Shown: positions 47,127-57,406 of the stretch, piece by piece | Layout: each line of letters begins with the position of its first letter | How positions within the stretch are numbered: the stretch's first letter is position 1 | NCBI RefSeq assembly: GCF_016745275.1 | Contig: NZ_JADOEP010000018.1 | Location: 1-64,000 of the forward strand | Direction of reading: 5' to 3' | DNA length: 64,000 bases | DNA from: Enterococcus sp. BWB1-3 | GTDB lineage: Bacteria; Bacillota; Bacilli; Lactobacillales; Enterococcaceae | Notes under the pieces: generated by a model | What the model saw: the letters and a program-made list of their open reading frames with translations, nothing else | Databases searched by the model: none | Told to the model about the DNA's origin: nothing | Program-made: the position numbers and the translations under genes

Positions 47127-48464
47127 ATGAGAATAAGCAGTGAGGAAGCAATTGCCTGGATTCACCGGAGAATACCTGTTGGTCAGCGTCCGGGATTGCG
47201 TCGTGTGAACCGTTTGCTTAAAATGGTTGGACATCCTGAAAGAAATGTCCCCACGATTCATATTGGCGGGACTAACGGGAAAGGATCTACTGTTACCTAC
47301 TTGAGCTGTTTGCTGCAGGAAACAGGTCTGTCCGTAGGCACCTTTACCTCCCCTTATATTGAGTGTTTTAATGAACGCCTGTCAATCAATGGACAGCCGA
47401 TTTCTGATGAGCAGTTAATCGCCTATGTTGAAAAATATCAACCATTAGTTATGCGGCTGGATGAGGTACAGGAAACAAAAGGAATAACAGAATTTGAATT
47501 ATTGACCGTAATGGCTTTTGATTACTTTTCCAATATGCAGGTGGATGTATTGATTATGGAGGTCGGCATAGGGGGACGCTGGGACAGCACAAATGTCTGT
47601 CACCCGTTATTAACGGCAATTACGACGATTGGAAAAGATCATACAGATATTTTGGGGGAGACGCTGACGGAGATTGCTGGTCAAAAAACAGGAATCATTA
47701 AACCGTACGTACCTGTTGTGACGGGTCCTCTCCCTAAAGAAGCCTTGAGGGTTGTACAGAAAGAAGCCGGCAAACAACAAAGTCAGTTATACTGTTTAGG
47801 GGAAGGCTTTCAGGTCAGCTATGAACACCCTGCGGATTTTTGGGGAGAGCTCTTTCATTATTATAGTCGGAATCTCTCTCTGTATGATCTGCGTCTGCCG
47901 CTTGCAGGCAGACACCAGATCGAAAATGCCGGCGTTGCTCTTTGCTTGTATGAATTATTTTGTGAATTGAACGAGCTGCCGGTGTGTTCTGACAATATTT
48001 ATCGTGGGTTTTTACGAGTGCAATGGCCGGCTAGAATGGAGCCTGTCAATCAGACACCATTGATTATCTTGGACGGCGCGCATAATGAAGCGGCAGTTGA
48101 GCGCTTGGTTGAAACGATTCAGAACGAATTCTGCCATCAGCAGGTGTTTATTCTATTTTCTGCTTTGGTGACAAAGGATATTCAGAAAATGCTTTTACTG
48201 CTTCAAGCAATTCCGAATGTCCGCGTGTATGTAACAACCTTTTCTTATCCAAAGGCTATGGTCTTTGATGAAAGCTGGCTTAAGGAGCATCCGGAAATTT
48301 CCCATGCTGCTGATTGGCAGGAATTGATCTATCATTTCAAACAGACCATGAATAAAAATGAGCTTTTGATTGTCACCGGTTCGCTTTATTTTGTTTCTCA
48401 GGTCAGACAGCTTCTGATCAGTGAAACAAAAAATGAAACAGCGAAGCAGAGTAAAAAGAAATAA
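47127..48464 (+). CDS. folC: folylpolyglutamate synthase (FolC family)
   Basis: A Mur-ligase-type protein of 445 residues. The P-loop is IHIGGTNGKGSTVTYLS (about 43-59), followed by FTSPYIECFNERLSINGQP, MEVGIGGRWDSTN and ITTIGKDHTDILG. It adds glutamate tails to folates, which keeps them in the cell and raises enzyme affinity. A folC copy inside the hut cluster probably conditions the folate imported by FolT; whether a second folC exists elsewhere is not known. I chose ATG 47127, 8 bases after AAGGA; ATGs at 47118 and 47100 are in frame but poorly placed. Confidence 0.9.
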   Translation: MRISSEEAIAWIHRRIPVGQRPGLRRVNRLLKMVGHPERNVPTIHIGGTNGKGSTVTYLSCLLQETGLSVGTFTSPYIECFNERLSINGQPISDEQLIAYVEKYQPLVMRLDEVQETKGITEFELLTVMAFDYFSNMQVDVLIMEVGIGGRWDSTNVCHPLLTAITTIGKDHTDILGETLTEIAGQKTGIIKPYVPVVTGPLPKEALRVVQKEAGKQQSQLYCLGEGFQVSYEHPADFWGELFHYYSRNLSLYDLRLPLAGRHQIENAGVALCLYELFCELNELPVCSDNIYRGFLRVQWPARMEPVNQTPLIILDGAHNEAAVERLVETIQNEFCHQQVFILFSALVTKDIQKMLLLLQAIPNVRVYVTTFSYPKAMVFDESWLKEHPEISHAADWQELIYHFKQTMNKNELLIVTGSLYFVSQVRQLLISETKNETAKQSKKK

Positions 48465-48526
48465 GTGTGTTTGCTTTGATTAAAATAAGACGGAGTCAAA
48501 TTAATTTTGGCGAGGAGGAAAATGAA

Positions 48527-50071
48527 ATGGCAAATGTATTAATATTAGATGGAGATAGTTTGACCTTAGAAGATGTGGCAGCGGTTGCACGCCAAGGTGT
48601 CATTTGTAAAATAGATGAAGCGGCGAAGAAAGAGGTTATTGCTTCAAGAAAGATTGTAGATAAAATAGTGGAAGAGCGCCGGGTTGTCTATGGTGTCAAT
48701 ACAGGATTTGGCTCTCTTTGTAATGTGAGCATCTCAAAAGAAGATACCGTACAGCTTCAGGAAAATTTGATTCGTACCCATGCATGTGGTTATGGCGACC
48801 CCTTTCCGGAGGATGTTGTTCGGGCAATCATGCTGATTCGGGTAAATTCATTGGTTAAAGGATATTCAGGTATTCGCTTAAGTACGATCGAAGCCTTGTT
48901 AGGGATGCTGAATAGCGGTGTGCATCCATTTATTCCGGAGAAAGGCTCTTTAGGTGCTTCAGGTGATTTAGCACCGTTGGCACATATGGTTCTACCTTTA
49001 CTAGGCTTAGGAAAGGCTTACTATAAGGGCGAATTATTGCAGGGCAAGATAGCTATGGAAAAAGCAGGCTTACCGATTATTCAGTTGAGTGCTAAAGAAG
49101 GCTTGGCTTTTATTAACGGAACAACCGTATTAAATGGAGTGGGTGCTCTAGCAACCTATGATGCAATTGAGTTATTGAAATTGTCGGATATTGCCGGTGC
49201 ATTATCCTTGGAGGTACACAATGGTATCTCAAGTCCTTTTGCAGAAAATTTACATACCATTCGCCCTCAAAATGGTCAATTAGCCACTGCAAAAAATATA
49301 CGTCAGCTGATCAAAGGCAGTGCATACACTACTGTGGCAACTGCTGATCGAGTACAGGACCCTTATACTTTGCGCTGTATCCCGCAAATTCATGGAACCA
49401 GCAAAGACAGCGTTGCCTATGTCAAAGAGAAGGTTGAAATTGAGCTCAACTCGGTTACCGATAACCCAATTATTACTAGAACCGGTGAAGTAATTTCAGG
49501 CGGAAACTTTCACGGTGAACCATTGGCACAGCCATTTGATTTTCTGGGGATTGCTGCTTCTGAAATCGGAAATGTTTCTGAGCGCCGTGTTGAGCGTCTG
49601 GTGAACAGCCAATTAAGTAAGCTGCCTTCATTCCTGGTAAAATATCCAGGATTGAACTCTGGGTTTATGATTACACAATATGCTTGCGCCTCTCTAGCTT
49701 CAGAGAATAAAATCCTTTCTCATCCGGCCAGTGTAGATTCTATCCCTTCTTGTGAAAATCAGGAGGATTTTGTCAGTATGGGAACAACAGCGGCAAGAAA
49801 AGCAGCGGAGATTATTAAGAATTCCCGTAGAATTGTTGCAACTGAAATCATGGCAGCTTGTCAAGCGCTTGATATAAAACAGCAGCAAAAAGACCTTGGT
49901 AAAGGAACAAAGGTTGCATATGAACAATTTAGAAAAGTCGTTAACTTTATTGAAAACGATAAGGATATTGAAATCTATGAAGAACTAAATAAAGCGACAA
50001 ATGCTTTAACTGACGGAAAATTATTAGCAGCCGTAGAACAGGCAGTCACTTTAGACATCCAATTTAACTAG
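48527..50071 (+). CDS. hutH: histidine ammonia-lyase
   Basis: A lyase of 514 residues that removes ammonia from L-histidine to form urocanate, the first step of the pathway. The MIO cofactor forms from Ala-Ser-Gly at 144-146 within KGSLGASGDLAPL. Other signatures are YGVNTGFGSL (about 55-64), NSVTDNPII and GGNFHGEPLAQ. I chose ATG 48527 behind GAGGAGGAA; the earlier ATG at 48467 adds 20 unrelated residues. It ends the hut cluster, downstream of folC with a 62-base gap. Confidence 0.96.
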   Translation: MANVLILDGDSLTLEDVAAVARQGVICKIDEAAKKEVIASRKIVDKIVEERRVVYGVNTGFGSLCNVSISKEDTVQLQENLIRTHACGYGDPFPEDVVRAIMLIRVNSLVKGYSGIRLSTIEALLGMLNSGVHPFIPEKGSLGASGDLAPLAHMVLPLLGLGKAYYKGELLQGKIAMEKAGLPIIQLSAKEGLAFINGTTVLNGVGALATYDAIELLKLSDIAGALSLEVHNGISSPFAENLHTIRPQNGQLATAKNIRQLIKGSAYTTVATADRVQDPYTLRCIPQIHGTSKDSVAYVKEKVEIELNSVTDNPIITRTGEVISGGNFHGEPLAQPFDFLGIAASEIGNVSERRVERLVNSQLSKLPSFLVKYPGLNSGFMITQYACASLASENKILSHPASVDSIPSCENQEDFVSMGTTAARKAAEIIKNSRRIVATEIMAACQALDIKQQQKDLGKGTKVAYEQFRKVVNFIENDKDIEIYEELNKATNALTDGKLLAAVEQAVTLDIQFN

Positions 50072-50075
50072 AGCA

Positions 50076-50136
50076 AAAAAGACAAGCAGGAAAAGTCAGC
50101 AGCTAAAAATGATGCGCATCCCCTGCTTGTTTTGCC
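50076..50136 (+). terminator. terminator after hutH
   Basis: agacaagcagg and cctgcttgtttt pair around a loop of about 36 bases, directly after the hutH stop, with a short T run. Confidence 0.6.
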
Positions 50137-50181
50137 ATATCTTCGTTTACATACAATAACCTTAAAAAGGGGGAACATCGC

Positions 50182-51459
50182 ATGCGCTATCAAAAACCAA
50201 AAGGAACCATTGATATTTTACCCGGGCAATCAGAAAAATGGCAGTATATAGAGGCCGCTGCCAGAGAGGTTTTTCAACGCTATAATTTTCATGAAGTACG
50301 GACACCGATTTTTGAGCATTTTGAAGTGATTGCTCGAAGTGTAGGAGAAAGTACAGACATTGTCAGTAAAGAAATGTATGACTTTTATGATAAAGGCAAC
50401 CGTCATATCACACTGCGTCCGGAGGGAACAGCCCCTCTTGTAAGAAGCTATGTGGAAAACAAGCTCTATGGACCTGAACACAGTCATCCATTTAAGGCTT
50501 ATTATATGGGGCCTATGTTTCGTTATGAACGACCTCAAGCTGGGCGGCTTCGGCAGTTTCATCAGATTGGCGTAGAAGTGATCGGCAGCAGTAATCCCGC
50601 AACTGATGTAGAAACGATGATGATGGCTTTAGAATTTTTTAACTGTTTAGGGGTCAATGAAACGAAATTGGTCATCAATTCTTTAGGGACCCGAGAAAGC
50701 CGTAAAAAGTATCGTCAGACATTGATTGATTATTTGACACAATTTGAAGAACAGCTGAGTGAAGATTCAAAGCGGCGGCTTTATCAAAATCCCCTTCGAG
50801 TACTAGACAGTAAGGATGCAAGGGATCAGAAAATCATCACAGGGGCACCATCTATTTTAGACAGCCTTGACAGAGAAAGCAGCTTATTTTTTGAAGAAGT
50901 TAAACAACTGCTGGAGGACGCGAATATTTCGTATAGCGTGGATCATCGTATGGTACGTGGACTGGACTATTATAATCACACTGTCTTTGAAATTATGAGT
51001 GAGGCAGCTGCCTTTAATGGTGTGCTTACAACGATTTGTGCCGGGGGACGTTACGATGGTTTGATTAGTGAATTTGGAGGACCAGCTGTTGTAGATACAG
51101 GCTTTGGCTTTGCACTGGGAATCGAGCGGGCGCTGCTTGCAAGTGAAGCTGAAGGGAGAAGCATTCCGGTTTCCAGAGAGATAGATGTTTATGTTGCTTG
51201 TCTGGCACCTTCCGGAAACGGCTATGCGCAACAGGTTGCACAAACAGCTAGAAAAGCGAAATTGATCGTTGAGCGGGATATCTCCTACCAAAAGATTCGA
51301 AATCAGCTTCGCAAAGCAAATAAACTAAATGCAAAAATTGTTGCGATTATTGGTGAAAATGAAGTAAATGATGCACAGGTGGTTTTGAAGGATATGCATT
51401 CCGGTGAAGAGCTGCGTATTCCCTATACGCAGTTAACAGCTTATTTTGATAACGTTTAG
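50182..51459 (+). CDS. hisS: histidyl-tRNA synthetase, first copy
   Basis: A class II synthetase of 425 residues with all motifs intact. Motif 1 is in [20 protein letters not shown], motif 2 is [19 protein letters not shown], the HisA signature is [13 protein letters not shown], and motif 3 is [13 protein letters not shown]. The C-terminal anticodon domain is complete ([18 protein letters not shown]). GGGGGAACATCGC lies before the ATG, and no T-box leader precedes it, unlike the second copy at 53203. It sits right after hutH, so its supply may be tied to conditions of histidine breakdown. Confidence 0.93.
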   Translation: MRYQKPKGTIDILPGQSEKWQYIEAAAREVFQRYNFHEVRTPIFEHFEVIARSVGESTDIVSKEMYDFYDKGNRHITLRPEGTAPLVRSYVENKLYGPEHSHPFKAYYMGPMFRYERPQAGRLRQFHQIGVEVIGSSNPATDVETMMMALEFFNCLGVNETKLVINSLGTRESRKKYRQTLIDYLTQFEEQLSEDSKRRLYQNPLRVLDSKDARDQKIITGAPSILDSLDRESSLFFEEVKQLLEDANISYSVDHRMVRGLDYYNHTVFEIMSEAAAFNGVLTTICAGGRYDGLISEFGGPAVVDTGFGFALGIERALLASEAEGRSIPVSREIDVYVACLAPSGNGYAQQVAQTARKAKLIVERDISYQKIRNQLRKANKLNAKIVAIIGENEVNDAQVVLKDMHSGEELRIPYTQLTAYFDNV

Positions 51460-51468
51460 AAATATAAG

Positions 51469-52365
51469 ATGAAATGGGCGAAAACAATGAGGATGTTAAG
51501 AAACAAAGATTTTTGGCAGGAAATGATTACAAAATTAACGGTTATTTTGATTTACGCATTTTTATACTCAATTGCATTAAACTTGTTTTGGCAGCCGGGA
51601 AGGATATATGCTGGGGGAATTACTGGCTTATCCCAGATCATTTCCACTGTTGTTACACGCTGGGGCTCATTTTATCTGCCTATCTCAGTTATTTACTATG
51701 TGTTGAATATTCCTTTATTTATTCTTGCCTGGTTTAAACTCAATCGGAAGCTTGTTATTTTTATGATCGTCAGTGTTACCAGCGCTTCTTTTGCTATTCA
51801 AATTTTACCCTCCGTCGCACTAACCACAGATCCGATTATCTGTGCGATTTTTGGCGGAGCGGTCAATGGCTTTTCATTAGGTCTGGCCCTGAAGTATGGA
51901 TTGTCTACAGGAGGCCTGGACATTGTTATCATTATCTTGCGTAAATGGACCGGTCAAAGTGTTGGGGCAATTTCTATGATTATCAATGGATTGATTGTTT
52001 TGACTGCAGGCTATTTATTTGGCTGGCCCTATGCTTTTTACAGTCTGCTTTCCATTATTGTCAGCGGGAAGGTTACTGACTTGGTTTATGTAAAGCATCA
52101 AAAGGTGCAGGTGATGATTATCACACAAAAGCCGGAGCTAGTCATTCCGGGACTGCAGGCCCAATTGACTAGAGGAATCACGATAATTCCACAGGCAGAA
52201 GGTGCCTACGATCATCAACCGCAAACGATTTTAATCACCATCATCACCTACTATGAAATGGAGCTGCTGGAAAAAATTATGAAAAAGGTTGACCCGCACG
52301 CATTTGTCAGTGTATCGCAGGACGTGAAGATTTTAAGCCAGTTCAAGGAGCTGGACATTGTGTAG
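51469..52365 (+). CDS. YitT-family membrane protein (DUF161/DUF2179)
   Basis: A protein of 298 residues. The N-terminal two thirds hold five or six membrane segments with the YitT repeat pattern LNLFWQPGRIYAGGITGLSQ and LALKYGLSTGGLDIVIIILR. The last 85 residues form the soluble DUF2179 domain (VQVMIITQKPELVIPGL). The family is widespread and has no firmly established function. It starts 9 bases after the first hisS and probably shares its transcript. The ribosome-binding site is weak. Confidence 0.85.
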   Translation: MKWAKTMRMLRNKDFWQEMITKLTVILIYAFLYSIALNLFWQPGRIYAGGITGLSQIISTVVTRWGSFYLPISVIYYVLNIPLFILAWFKLNRKLVIFMIVSVTSASFAIQILPSVALTTDPIICAIFGGAVNGFSLGLALKYGLSTGGLDIVIIILRKWTGQSVGAISMIINGLIVLTAGYLFGWPYAFYSLLSIIVSGKVTDLVYVKHQKVQVMIITQKPELVIPGLQAQLTRGITIIPQAEGAYDHQPQTILITIITYYEMELLEKIMKKVDPHAFVSVSQDVKILSQFKELDIV

Positions 52366-52789
52366 CGCAAAAGATGATTTCATTGATGAAGTTAAAACAG
52401 CTAAAGCCCTGATTGATTTTGTATCTAATAAAGATTTCAGCAGCAGCCTTCTATGTTAAAATCAACTATTCTCACTTCGACTGGCAGAGCTGCTGTAAAG
52501 CTTGCCTTTTTCTATGGCAGTATTGAATTTTGACATTTTCCGATGATTTATCAAAAAGTAAAAAATCAGTAAAACATAAAAGAACAAGCCTCGAAATGAT
52601 TTCGTGAGGTATTTGTTCTTTTTCAGTATAGCTGGCTGACTCTTTACTGTTTAGATAGACTGATCCGTTGCGTTGGAAATAGAAGAGTTTACCTTGCTGT
52701 CGGCGGGAAATAGAAATCTTTGGGAATCATTAAAATACCACTTGACTTTCATGAAAATCTCTAGTAATTTATAGTTTGTATGTAATATT
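52366..52789. other. gene-free stretch before the T-box
   Basis: No coding region. It contains the terminator at 52577-52624 and AT-rich sequence that should include the promoter of the T-box transcript (a TTGACT lies at 52742-52747, without a convincing -10 box). Confidence 0.5.
52577..52624 (+). terminator. terminator after the hisS-YitT unit
   Basis: aaaagaacaagcctcg... pairs with ...cgtgaggtatttgttctttt in a long stem ending in a T run. Confidence 0.85.
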
Positions 52790-53022
52790 GAAAATCGATG
52801 AAGGAACGAGTAAATTTCTTATTTGTGTCAAAAGAGAGAGAGGCCTTGGCTGAAAGCAGCTCCGCAAAAGAAATCGAAAGACATTCCTGAGATGAATGTA
52901 AGAAAAGCCATTCCGTTACGAGCGTTAATCGTTGAGATGAGAGAGCAATCTTTCAAAATTAGGTGGTACCGCGTATGAATGATTCGTTCGCCCTTGTAGA
53001 TGATACAAGGGCGAATTTTTTA
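52790..53022 (+). ncRNA. T-box riboswitch leader of hisS-aspS
   Basis: The universal T-box aggtggtaccgcgt lies at 52961-52974. It is followed by a terminator stem (tcgcccttgta/tacaagggcga, 52987-53012) and a T run. Upstream, aggaacgagtaa (about 52802-52813) begins stem I, with the AGTAA loop side, and agagagaggcc follows. The 3' side reads gaaagacattcct; the bases after GAA in the loop suggest GAC (52880-52882, Asp) as specifier, because a purine follows it, whereas CAT (His, overlapping) is followed by T. Uncharged tRNA binding would prevent termination and allow expression of the second hisS and aspS. Confidence 0.9.
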
Positions 53023-53202
53023 TTTATCAGGAGATAACAAGAAGTTTGACGTGTCGAGGATAAGAAATCCCAGTTAGTTGATACTGTCCTTTTCATGTTA
53101 ATAACGTTTAGCAAGCGAGCGTTTTGCCAATCGTACAATAACAATTAGTTATTTTCATTGTCAACCAATTGAATCAATGAGAGAGAAATGGAGGAAAATC
53201 AG

Positions 53203-54501
53203 ATGAATTATCAAAAGCCAAAAGGTACATATGATCTGCTGCCGGGGACAACAGAGAAATGGCAATTTGTTGAGGAAACAGCACGTTTGCTTTTCAGAGA
53301 TTATCAATATCAGGAAATCCGCACGCCGATTTTTGAACACTACGAAGTGATTGCTCGAAGTGTGGGTGATACAACCGATATCGTTTCTAAAGAAATGTAT
53401 GATTTTTATGATAAAGGAAATCGGCATGTGACACTGCGTCCGGAAGGAACAGCACCGATCGTCAGAGCCTTTGTTGAAAACAAGCTGTTTGGTCCTGAAT
53501 ATGCGAAGCCATATAAAACATTTTACATAGGACCAATGTTCCGTTATGAAAACCCGCAGGCAGGGCGTCAGCGTCAATTCCATCAAATCGGTGTTGAAGC
53601 GTTTGGCAGCGATAATCCTGCTGTTGATGTAGAAAGCATGGCGATGGCAATGGATTTCTTCAAACAACTAGGCATCAACGAGATCAAGTTGGTCATCAAT
53701 TCTTTAGGAGATAAAGACAGCCGAGCTGCTTACCGTCAGGCACTGATCGATTATCTTGAACCGAAAGCCGAAGAGCTTAGTGAAGATTCAAAACGGCGAC
53801 TGTACGAAAACCCATTACGTGTGTTGGACAGTAAGGATAGAAAAGATAAGGCGATCATAGCAGATGCCCCCTCTATTCTGGATTACTTAAATGAAGCATC
53901 TAAGCAACATTTTGAAACGGTGCTGCAAATGCTGGATGAATTGGAAATTTCTTATGTAATCGATCAAAATATGGTTCGCGGATTAGATTATTATACACAT
54001 ACGATTTTTGAAATCATGAGTGAAGCAAAAGGCATGGGGGCACAGTCAACGATCTGTGCCGGTGGCCGCTATGATGGACTGGTCGAAGAACTTGGGGGAC
54101 CGGAAACACCGAGCTTTGGTTTCGCCATGGGGATTGAGCGGATTTTGCTCACAATGGAAGCGGAAGGAATCATCATTCCTGAAATTAATGAGATTGATGC
54201 TTATGTTGTCGGTATTGGTGCGGATACAAATATTGCTTCGCTGAAACTGGTTCAAGTAATTAGAAATTTTGGTTTTTCTGCGGATCGCGATTTTATGAGT
54301 CGTAAACCGAAGGCTCAATTTAAAACGGCAGCGAAGCTCAATGCAAAGCTGGTATTAACGATCGGTGAGAGTGAACTGGTTGAAGGAATTGTTAATGTGA
54401 AAAATATGGTCAGCCGTGAAGAAAAAGCATTTAAGCTGGTTGATATTTATGAACGCTTCAATGAAGTCTATGATGAGATGATAACGATTATGCTTGATTG
54501 A
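53203..54501 (+). CDS. hisS: histidyl-tRNA synthetase, second copy (T-box controlled)
   Basis: A full synthetase of 432 residues, clearly a paralogue of the gene at 50182, sharing long blocks such as [14 protein letters not shown] and LRPEGTAP. Motif 2 is [19 protein letters not shown], the HisA signature is [13 protein letters not shown] and motif 3 is [15 protein letters not shown] chose ATG 53203, 8 bases after GGAGG; the ATG at 53188 lies upstream of that site. Followed by aspS, it matches the usual Firmicute hisS-aspS order, so this is the likely housekeeping copy. Confidence 0.95.
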   Translation: MNYQKPKGTYDLLPGTTEKWQFVEETARLLFRDYQYQEIRTPIFEHYEVIARSVGDTTDIVSKEMYDFYDKGNRHVTLRPEGTAPIVRAFVENKLFGPEYAKPYKTFYIGPMFRYENPQAGRQRQFHQIGVEAFGSDNPAVDVESMAMAMDFFKQLGINEIKLVINSLGDKDSRAAYRQALIDYLEPKAEELSEDSKRRLYENPLRVLDSKDRKDKAIIADAPSILDYLNEASKQHFETVLQMLDELEISYVIDQNMVRGLDYYTHTIFEIMSEAKGMGAQSTICAGGRYDGLVEELGGPETPSFGFAMGIERILLTMEAEGIIIPEINEIDAYVVGIGADTNIASLKLVQVIRNFGFSADRDFMSRKPKAQFKTAAKLNAKLVLTIGESELVEGIVNVKNMVSREEKAFKLVDIYERFNEVYDEMITIMLD

Positions 54502-54598
54502 TAACGACAGGTAAATATGGTTAAAAAACGAAACGAAGAAAAAGGGAGTTGTTTCAGCAGAGAGAATCTGTTTAGAAACAAAAGCAGTGTCTAACTAA

Positions 54599-54749
54599 TA
54601 AAAAATGAATGTTGTCAAACAAGAAAGGGAGTGCCATTATCCTGTTATCAAGTATGGTAGGAATAATGGACATCGGACCTTCAAAATTAAAGCATTCAAA
54701 TTATAAGTAAAAAATGAATGGTGTCAAAAAAGAAAGGGAGTACTATTTT
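54599..54749 (+). repeat. direct repeat of the aspS translation-start leader
   Basis: Two 42-base copies, 54599-54640 and 54708-54749, share taaaaaatgaatg, tgtcaaa, aagaaagggagt and a few more bases. The second ends at the aspS ATG and supplies its Shine-Dalgarno; the first supplies the same signal with no gene behind it. Confidence 0.85.
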
Positions 54750-56519
54750 ATGTCAGAGCGTACAGTGTATTGTGGAGAAATAACAAAAGAATTTACAGGC
54801 AAGGTGGTTGTCCTTAAAGGGTGGGTGCAAAAGCGTCGTGACCTTGGGGGCGTAATCTTTATTGATTTAAGAGATAGAGAAGGAGTTGTACAGGTCGTAT
54901 TCAATCCTGAGGTTTCAAAAGAAGCATGGGAAATTGCTGATAAATGCCGAAGTGAATATGTAATTGAGATCACTGGTGAAGTCGTTTATCGTGATGATGA
55001 AGCAGTGAATCCTAAGATGACAACCGGTGAATTTGAGGTAATGGCCTCAGATATTACTATTTTAAATAAAGCGAAAACCCCACCCTTCCTAATTGAAGAT
55101 GACAATAACGTCAGTGATGAAGTGCGAATGAAGTATCGTTATCTTGATTTGCGACGTCCCGGGATGACTGAAAACTTCAAGCTGCGTCATCAGGTAACAA
55201 AATCTATCCGCCATTATCTGGATGATCATGCATTTATGGATGTAGAAACACCTTACTTGGGAAAATCATCTCCAGAAGGGGCGAGAGACTATCTGGTGCC
55301 TTCACGTGTACACGCCGGACATTTTTATGCATTGCCTCAATCACCGCAGATTTTCAAACAGCTGCTGATGGGTGCCGGATTTGACAGATATTATCAGATT
55401 GTTCGCTGTTTCCGTGATGAAGATTTGCGTGGAGACCGTCAGCCTGAGTTTACACAAGTCGATATTGAAACAACTTTCCTTACAGCAGAAGAAATTCAGA
55501 CAATGACGGAAGAAATGCTGGCGAAAGTGATGAAGGAAGCGAAAGGTGTAGACCTGCCGCTGCCATTCCCTCGAATCACTTATGATGAAGCGATGGCTCG
55601 ATACGGCAGTGACAAGCCGGATACTCGTTTTGAGATGGAACTGATTGATATTGCACCGGTGGTTAAAGATGTGGACTTTAAGGTTTTCCAAATGGCATTA
55701 CAAAATGGTGGACAGGTAAAAGCGCTGAATGCAAAAGGTGCTGCAGATAAATATTCACGTAAAGATATGGATAACTTAGGTCAGTATGTAAGTCAATTCG
55801 GAGCAAAAGGCTTGGCTTGGCTGAAGGTTGAAGAAGATGGACTGAAAGGACCAATTGCGAAATTCCTGACAGATGTTACAGATGAATTAATTAAAGTAAC
55901 TAATGCAGAAGTAGGGGATCTGCTGATGTTTGGTGCAGATACACCGGGAATTGTTGCTGCATCATTAGGTGCCATCCGCTCTCGAATGGGTAAAGAGCTT
56001 GGCTTGATTGATGAGTCTAAATATAACTTCCTTTGGGTCGTAGATTGGCCGTTGTTTGAATATGATGAAGAAGCGAAGCGTTATGTTTCTGCTCACCATC
56101 CATTCACTTTGCCGAGAGAAGAGCATATCGAGATGCTTTCAACGACTCCTGAAAAAGTTTATGCACAGGCATATGATGTTGTGCTGAATGGATATGAGCT
56201 TGGCGGAGGCTCCCTGCGTATTTATCAGCCGGAACTGCAACAAACAATGTTTGAAACACTGGGGATGTCTGAAGAAACCATTCAAGAACAGTTTGGTTAT
56301 TTATTGGATGCATTGTCTTATGGATTTCCGCCGCATGGAGGAATTGCTTTGGGGCTGGATCGTCTGGTTATGCTGCTTGCAGGTGAAGAAAATATTCGTG
56401 AGGTCATTGCTTTCCCTAAAAACGGAAAAGCAGCTGATCCGATGAATAATGCGCCAAGTACTGTATCAGATTTACAGTTGTTCGAATTGAATTTAGATGT
56501 AACAGCGATTGACGAATAG
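54750..56519 (+). CDS. aspS: aspartyl-tRNA synthetase
   Basis: A bacterial-type class II synthetase of 589 residues. It has the OB-fold anticodon domain ([20 protein letters not shown]), the catalytic part [40 protein letters not shown], motif 2 in [20 protein letters not shown], the GAD insertion, and motif 3 [15 protein letters not shown]. It charges tRNA-Asp. I chose ATG 54750, 9 bases after AAAGGGAG. It follows hisS in one unit under the T-box. Confidence 0.97.
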   Translation: MSERTVYCGEITKEFTGKVVVLKGWVQKRRDLGGVIFIDLRDREGVVQVVFNPEVSKEAWEIADKCRSEYVIEITGEVVYRDDEAVNPKMTTGEFEVMASDITILNKAKTPPFLIEDDNNVSDEVRMKYRYLDLRRPGMTENFKLRHQVTKSIRHYLDDHAFMDVETPYLGKSSPEGARDYLVPSRVHAGHFYALPQSPQIFKQLLMGAGFDRYYQIVRCFRDEDLRGDRQPEFTQVDIETTFLTAEEIQTMTEEMLAKVMKEAKGVDLPLPFPRITYDEAMARYGSDKPDTRFEMELIDIAPVVKDVDFKVFQMALQNGGQVKALNAKGAADKYSRKDMDNLGQYVSQFGAKGLAWLKVEEDGLKGPIAKFLTDVTDELIKVTNAEVGDLLMFGADTPGIVAASLGAIRSRMGKELGLIDESKYNFLWVVDWPLFEYDEEAKRYVSAHHPFTLPREEHIEMLSTTPEKVYAQAYDVVLNGYELGGGSLRIYQPELQQTMFETLGMSEETIQEQFGYLLDALSYGFPPHGGIALGLDRLVMLLAGEENIREVIAFPKNGKAADPMNNAPSTVSDLQLFELNLDVTAIDE

Positions 56520-56532
56520 AAAAAGTCCGTCT

Positions 56533-56556
56533 ATATAAAACCCTGTAAAATAAAAC
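56533..56556. repeat. solo copy resembling the IS630 end
   Basis: tatataaaaccctgtaaaat closely resembles the IS630 terminal repeat tatataaaacctgtaaaaga at 56840-56859, but no element is attached. Confidence 0.45.
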
Positions 56557-56610
56557 TTGAGGATAGGAAAATCGTTTGAGAACGGTCTTTCTGTCCTTTT
56601 TATTTCAGAT
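56555..56610 (+). terminator. terminator after aspS
   Basis: ggataggaaaatcg and cggtctttctgtcc form an imperfect stem followed by ttttta. Confidence 0.65.
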
Positions 56611-56866
56611 TAATTTTTTTGAGGTATCTTTGCAGGAACAAAATTTTCCGTGAAATTATATGATTTTCAGTGTTTTATCATTACGGTAAAAAAGTATTGA
56701 CCTTGATATTGAACTTGAACCGTTTCGGATAGGAAAGAACATAAGCGATTTGAAGTCATTAGAAAGCTGAGAAAAACATTGCTAATATGGAAAGTAGAAA
56801 TTTGTATGGAGGATTTTCTTCTGTAAAAAAATTAAGTAATATATAAAACCTGTAAAAGAATTTAGA

Positions 56867-57406
56867 TTATAAGCATAACCGATCGATCACCTGTGTAGGA
56901 ACTGTGTTGACCCACTGAATAAACGAACGGACAGCTAGCGTTATCTGATAGTACTTTGAAAAAAAGACATTATTAATGCATGAATCTTTCAACCATTTCC
57001 AAAGCCCCTCAATCTGATTCAAAATTGGGCTATAGGGTGGCAGAAAGAGTAACTGTAAGCGTGGATTGGCATTCAGAAAAGGGACCAAAAGCTTGGCATG
57101 ATGAACGCGAGCATTATCTAGTACCATCACGATCTTCCCTTTTGGATAGAGGGTGAGTACCTTTTCTAAAAAAGTCAAAAAAACTTTTGCATCAAAGGCG
57201 AGGCCTTCTTGGACATAGACTGCACCCGTTTCATAATTAAGAATACCAGTCAATTTCACACTAAAATGCTTCCCATAGGTCTTAATTAATTTTTGTTTGC
57301 CTACAGGAAACCAGGTTGATAGTAAAGCCTGATAGTCTCTAATGGTCGATTCATCTTCAAAAAGTAAATGGTCAATTTCGCCATTTAACAGTTTTTTTTT
57401 CAGCAT
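56867..57406 (-). CDS. IS630-family transposase, frame B (DDE half)
   Basis: The catalytic half, 179 residues. DDE_3 residues are visible: Asp in HLLFEDESTIRDY, Asp in KIVMVLDNARVHHAK, and Glu in FLPPYSPILNQIEGLWKWLK. It probably is made only as a fusion with frame A by frameshifting on the A9 run. The frame is otherwise undamaged, so the element may still be active. Confidence 0.85.
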   Translation of the reverse strand: MLKKKLLNGEIDHLLFEDESTIRDYQALLSTWFPVGKQKLIKTYGKHFSVKLTGILNYETGAVYVQEGLAFDAKVFLTFLEKVLTLYPKGKIVMVLDNARVHHAKLLVPFLNANPRLQLLFLPPYSPILNQIEGLWKWLKDSCINNVFFSKYYQITLAVRSFIQWVNTVPTQVIDRLCL

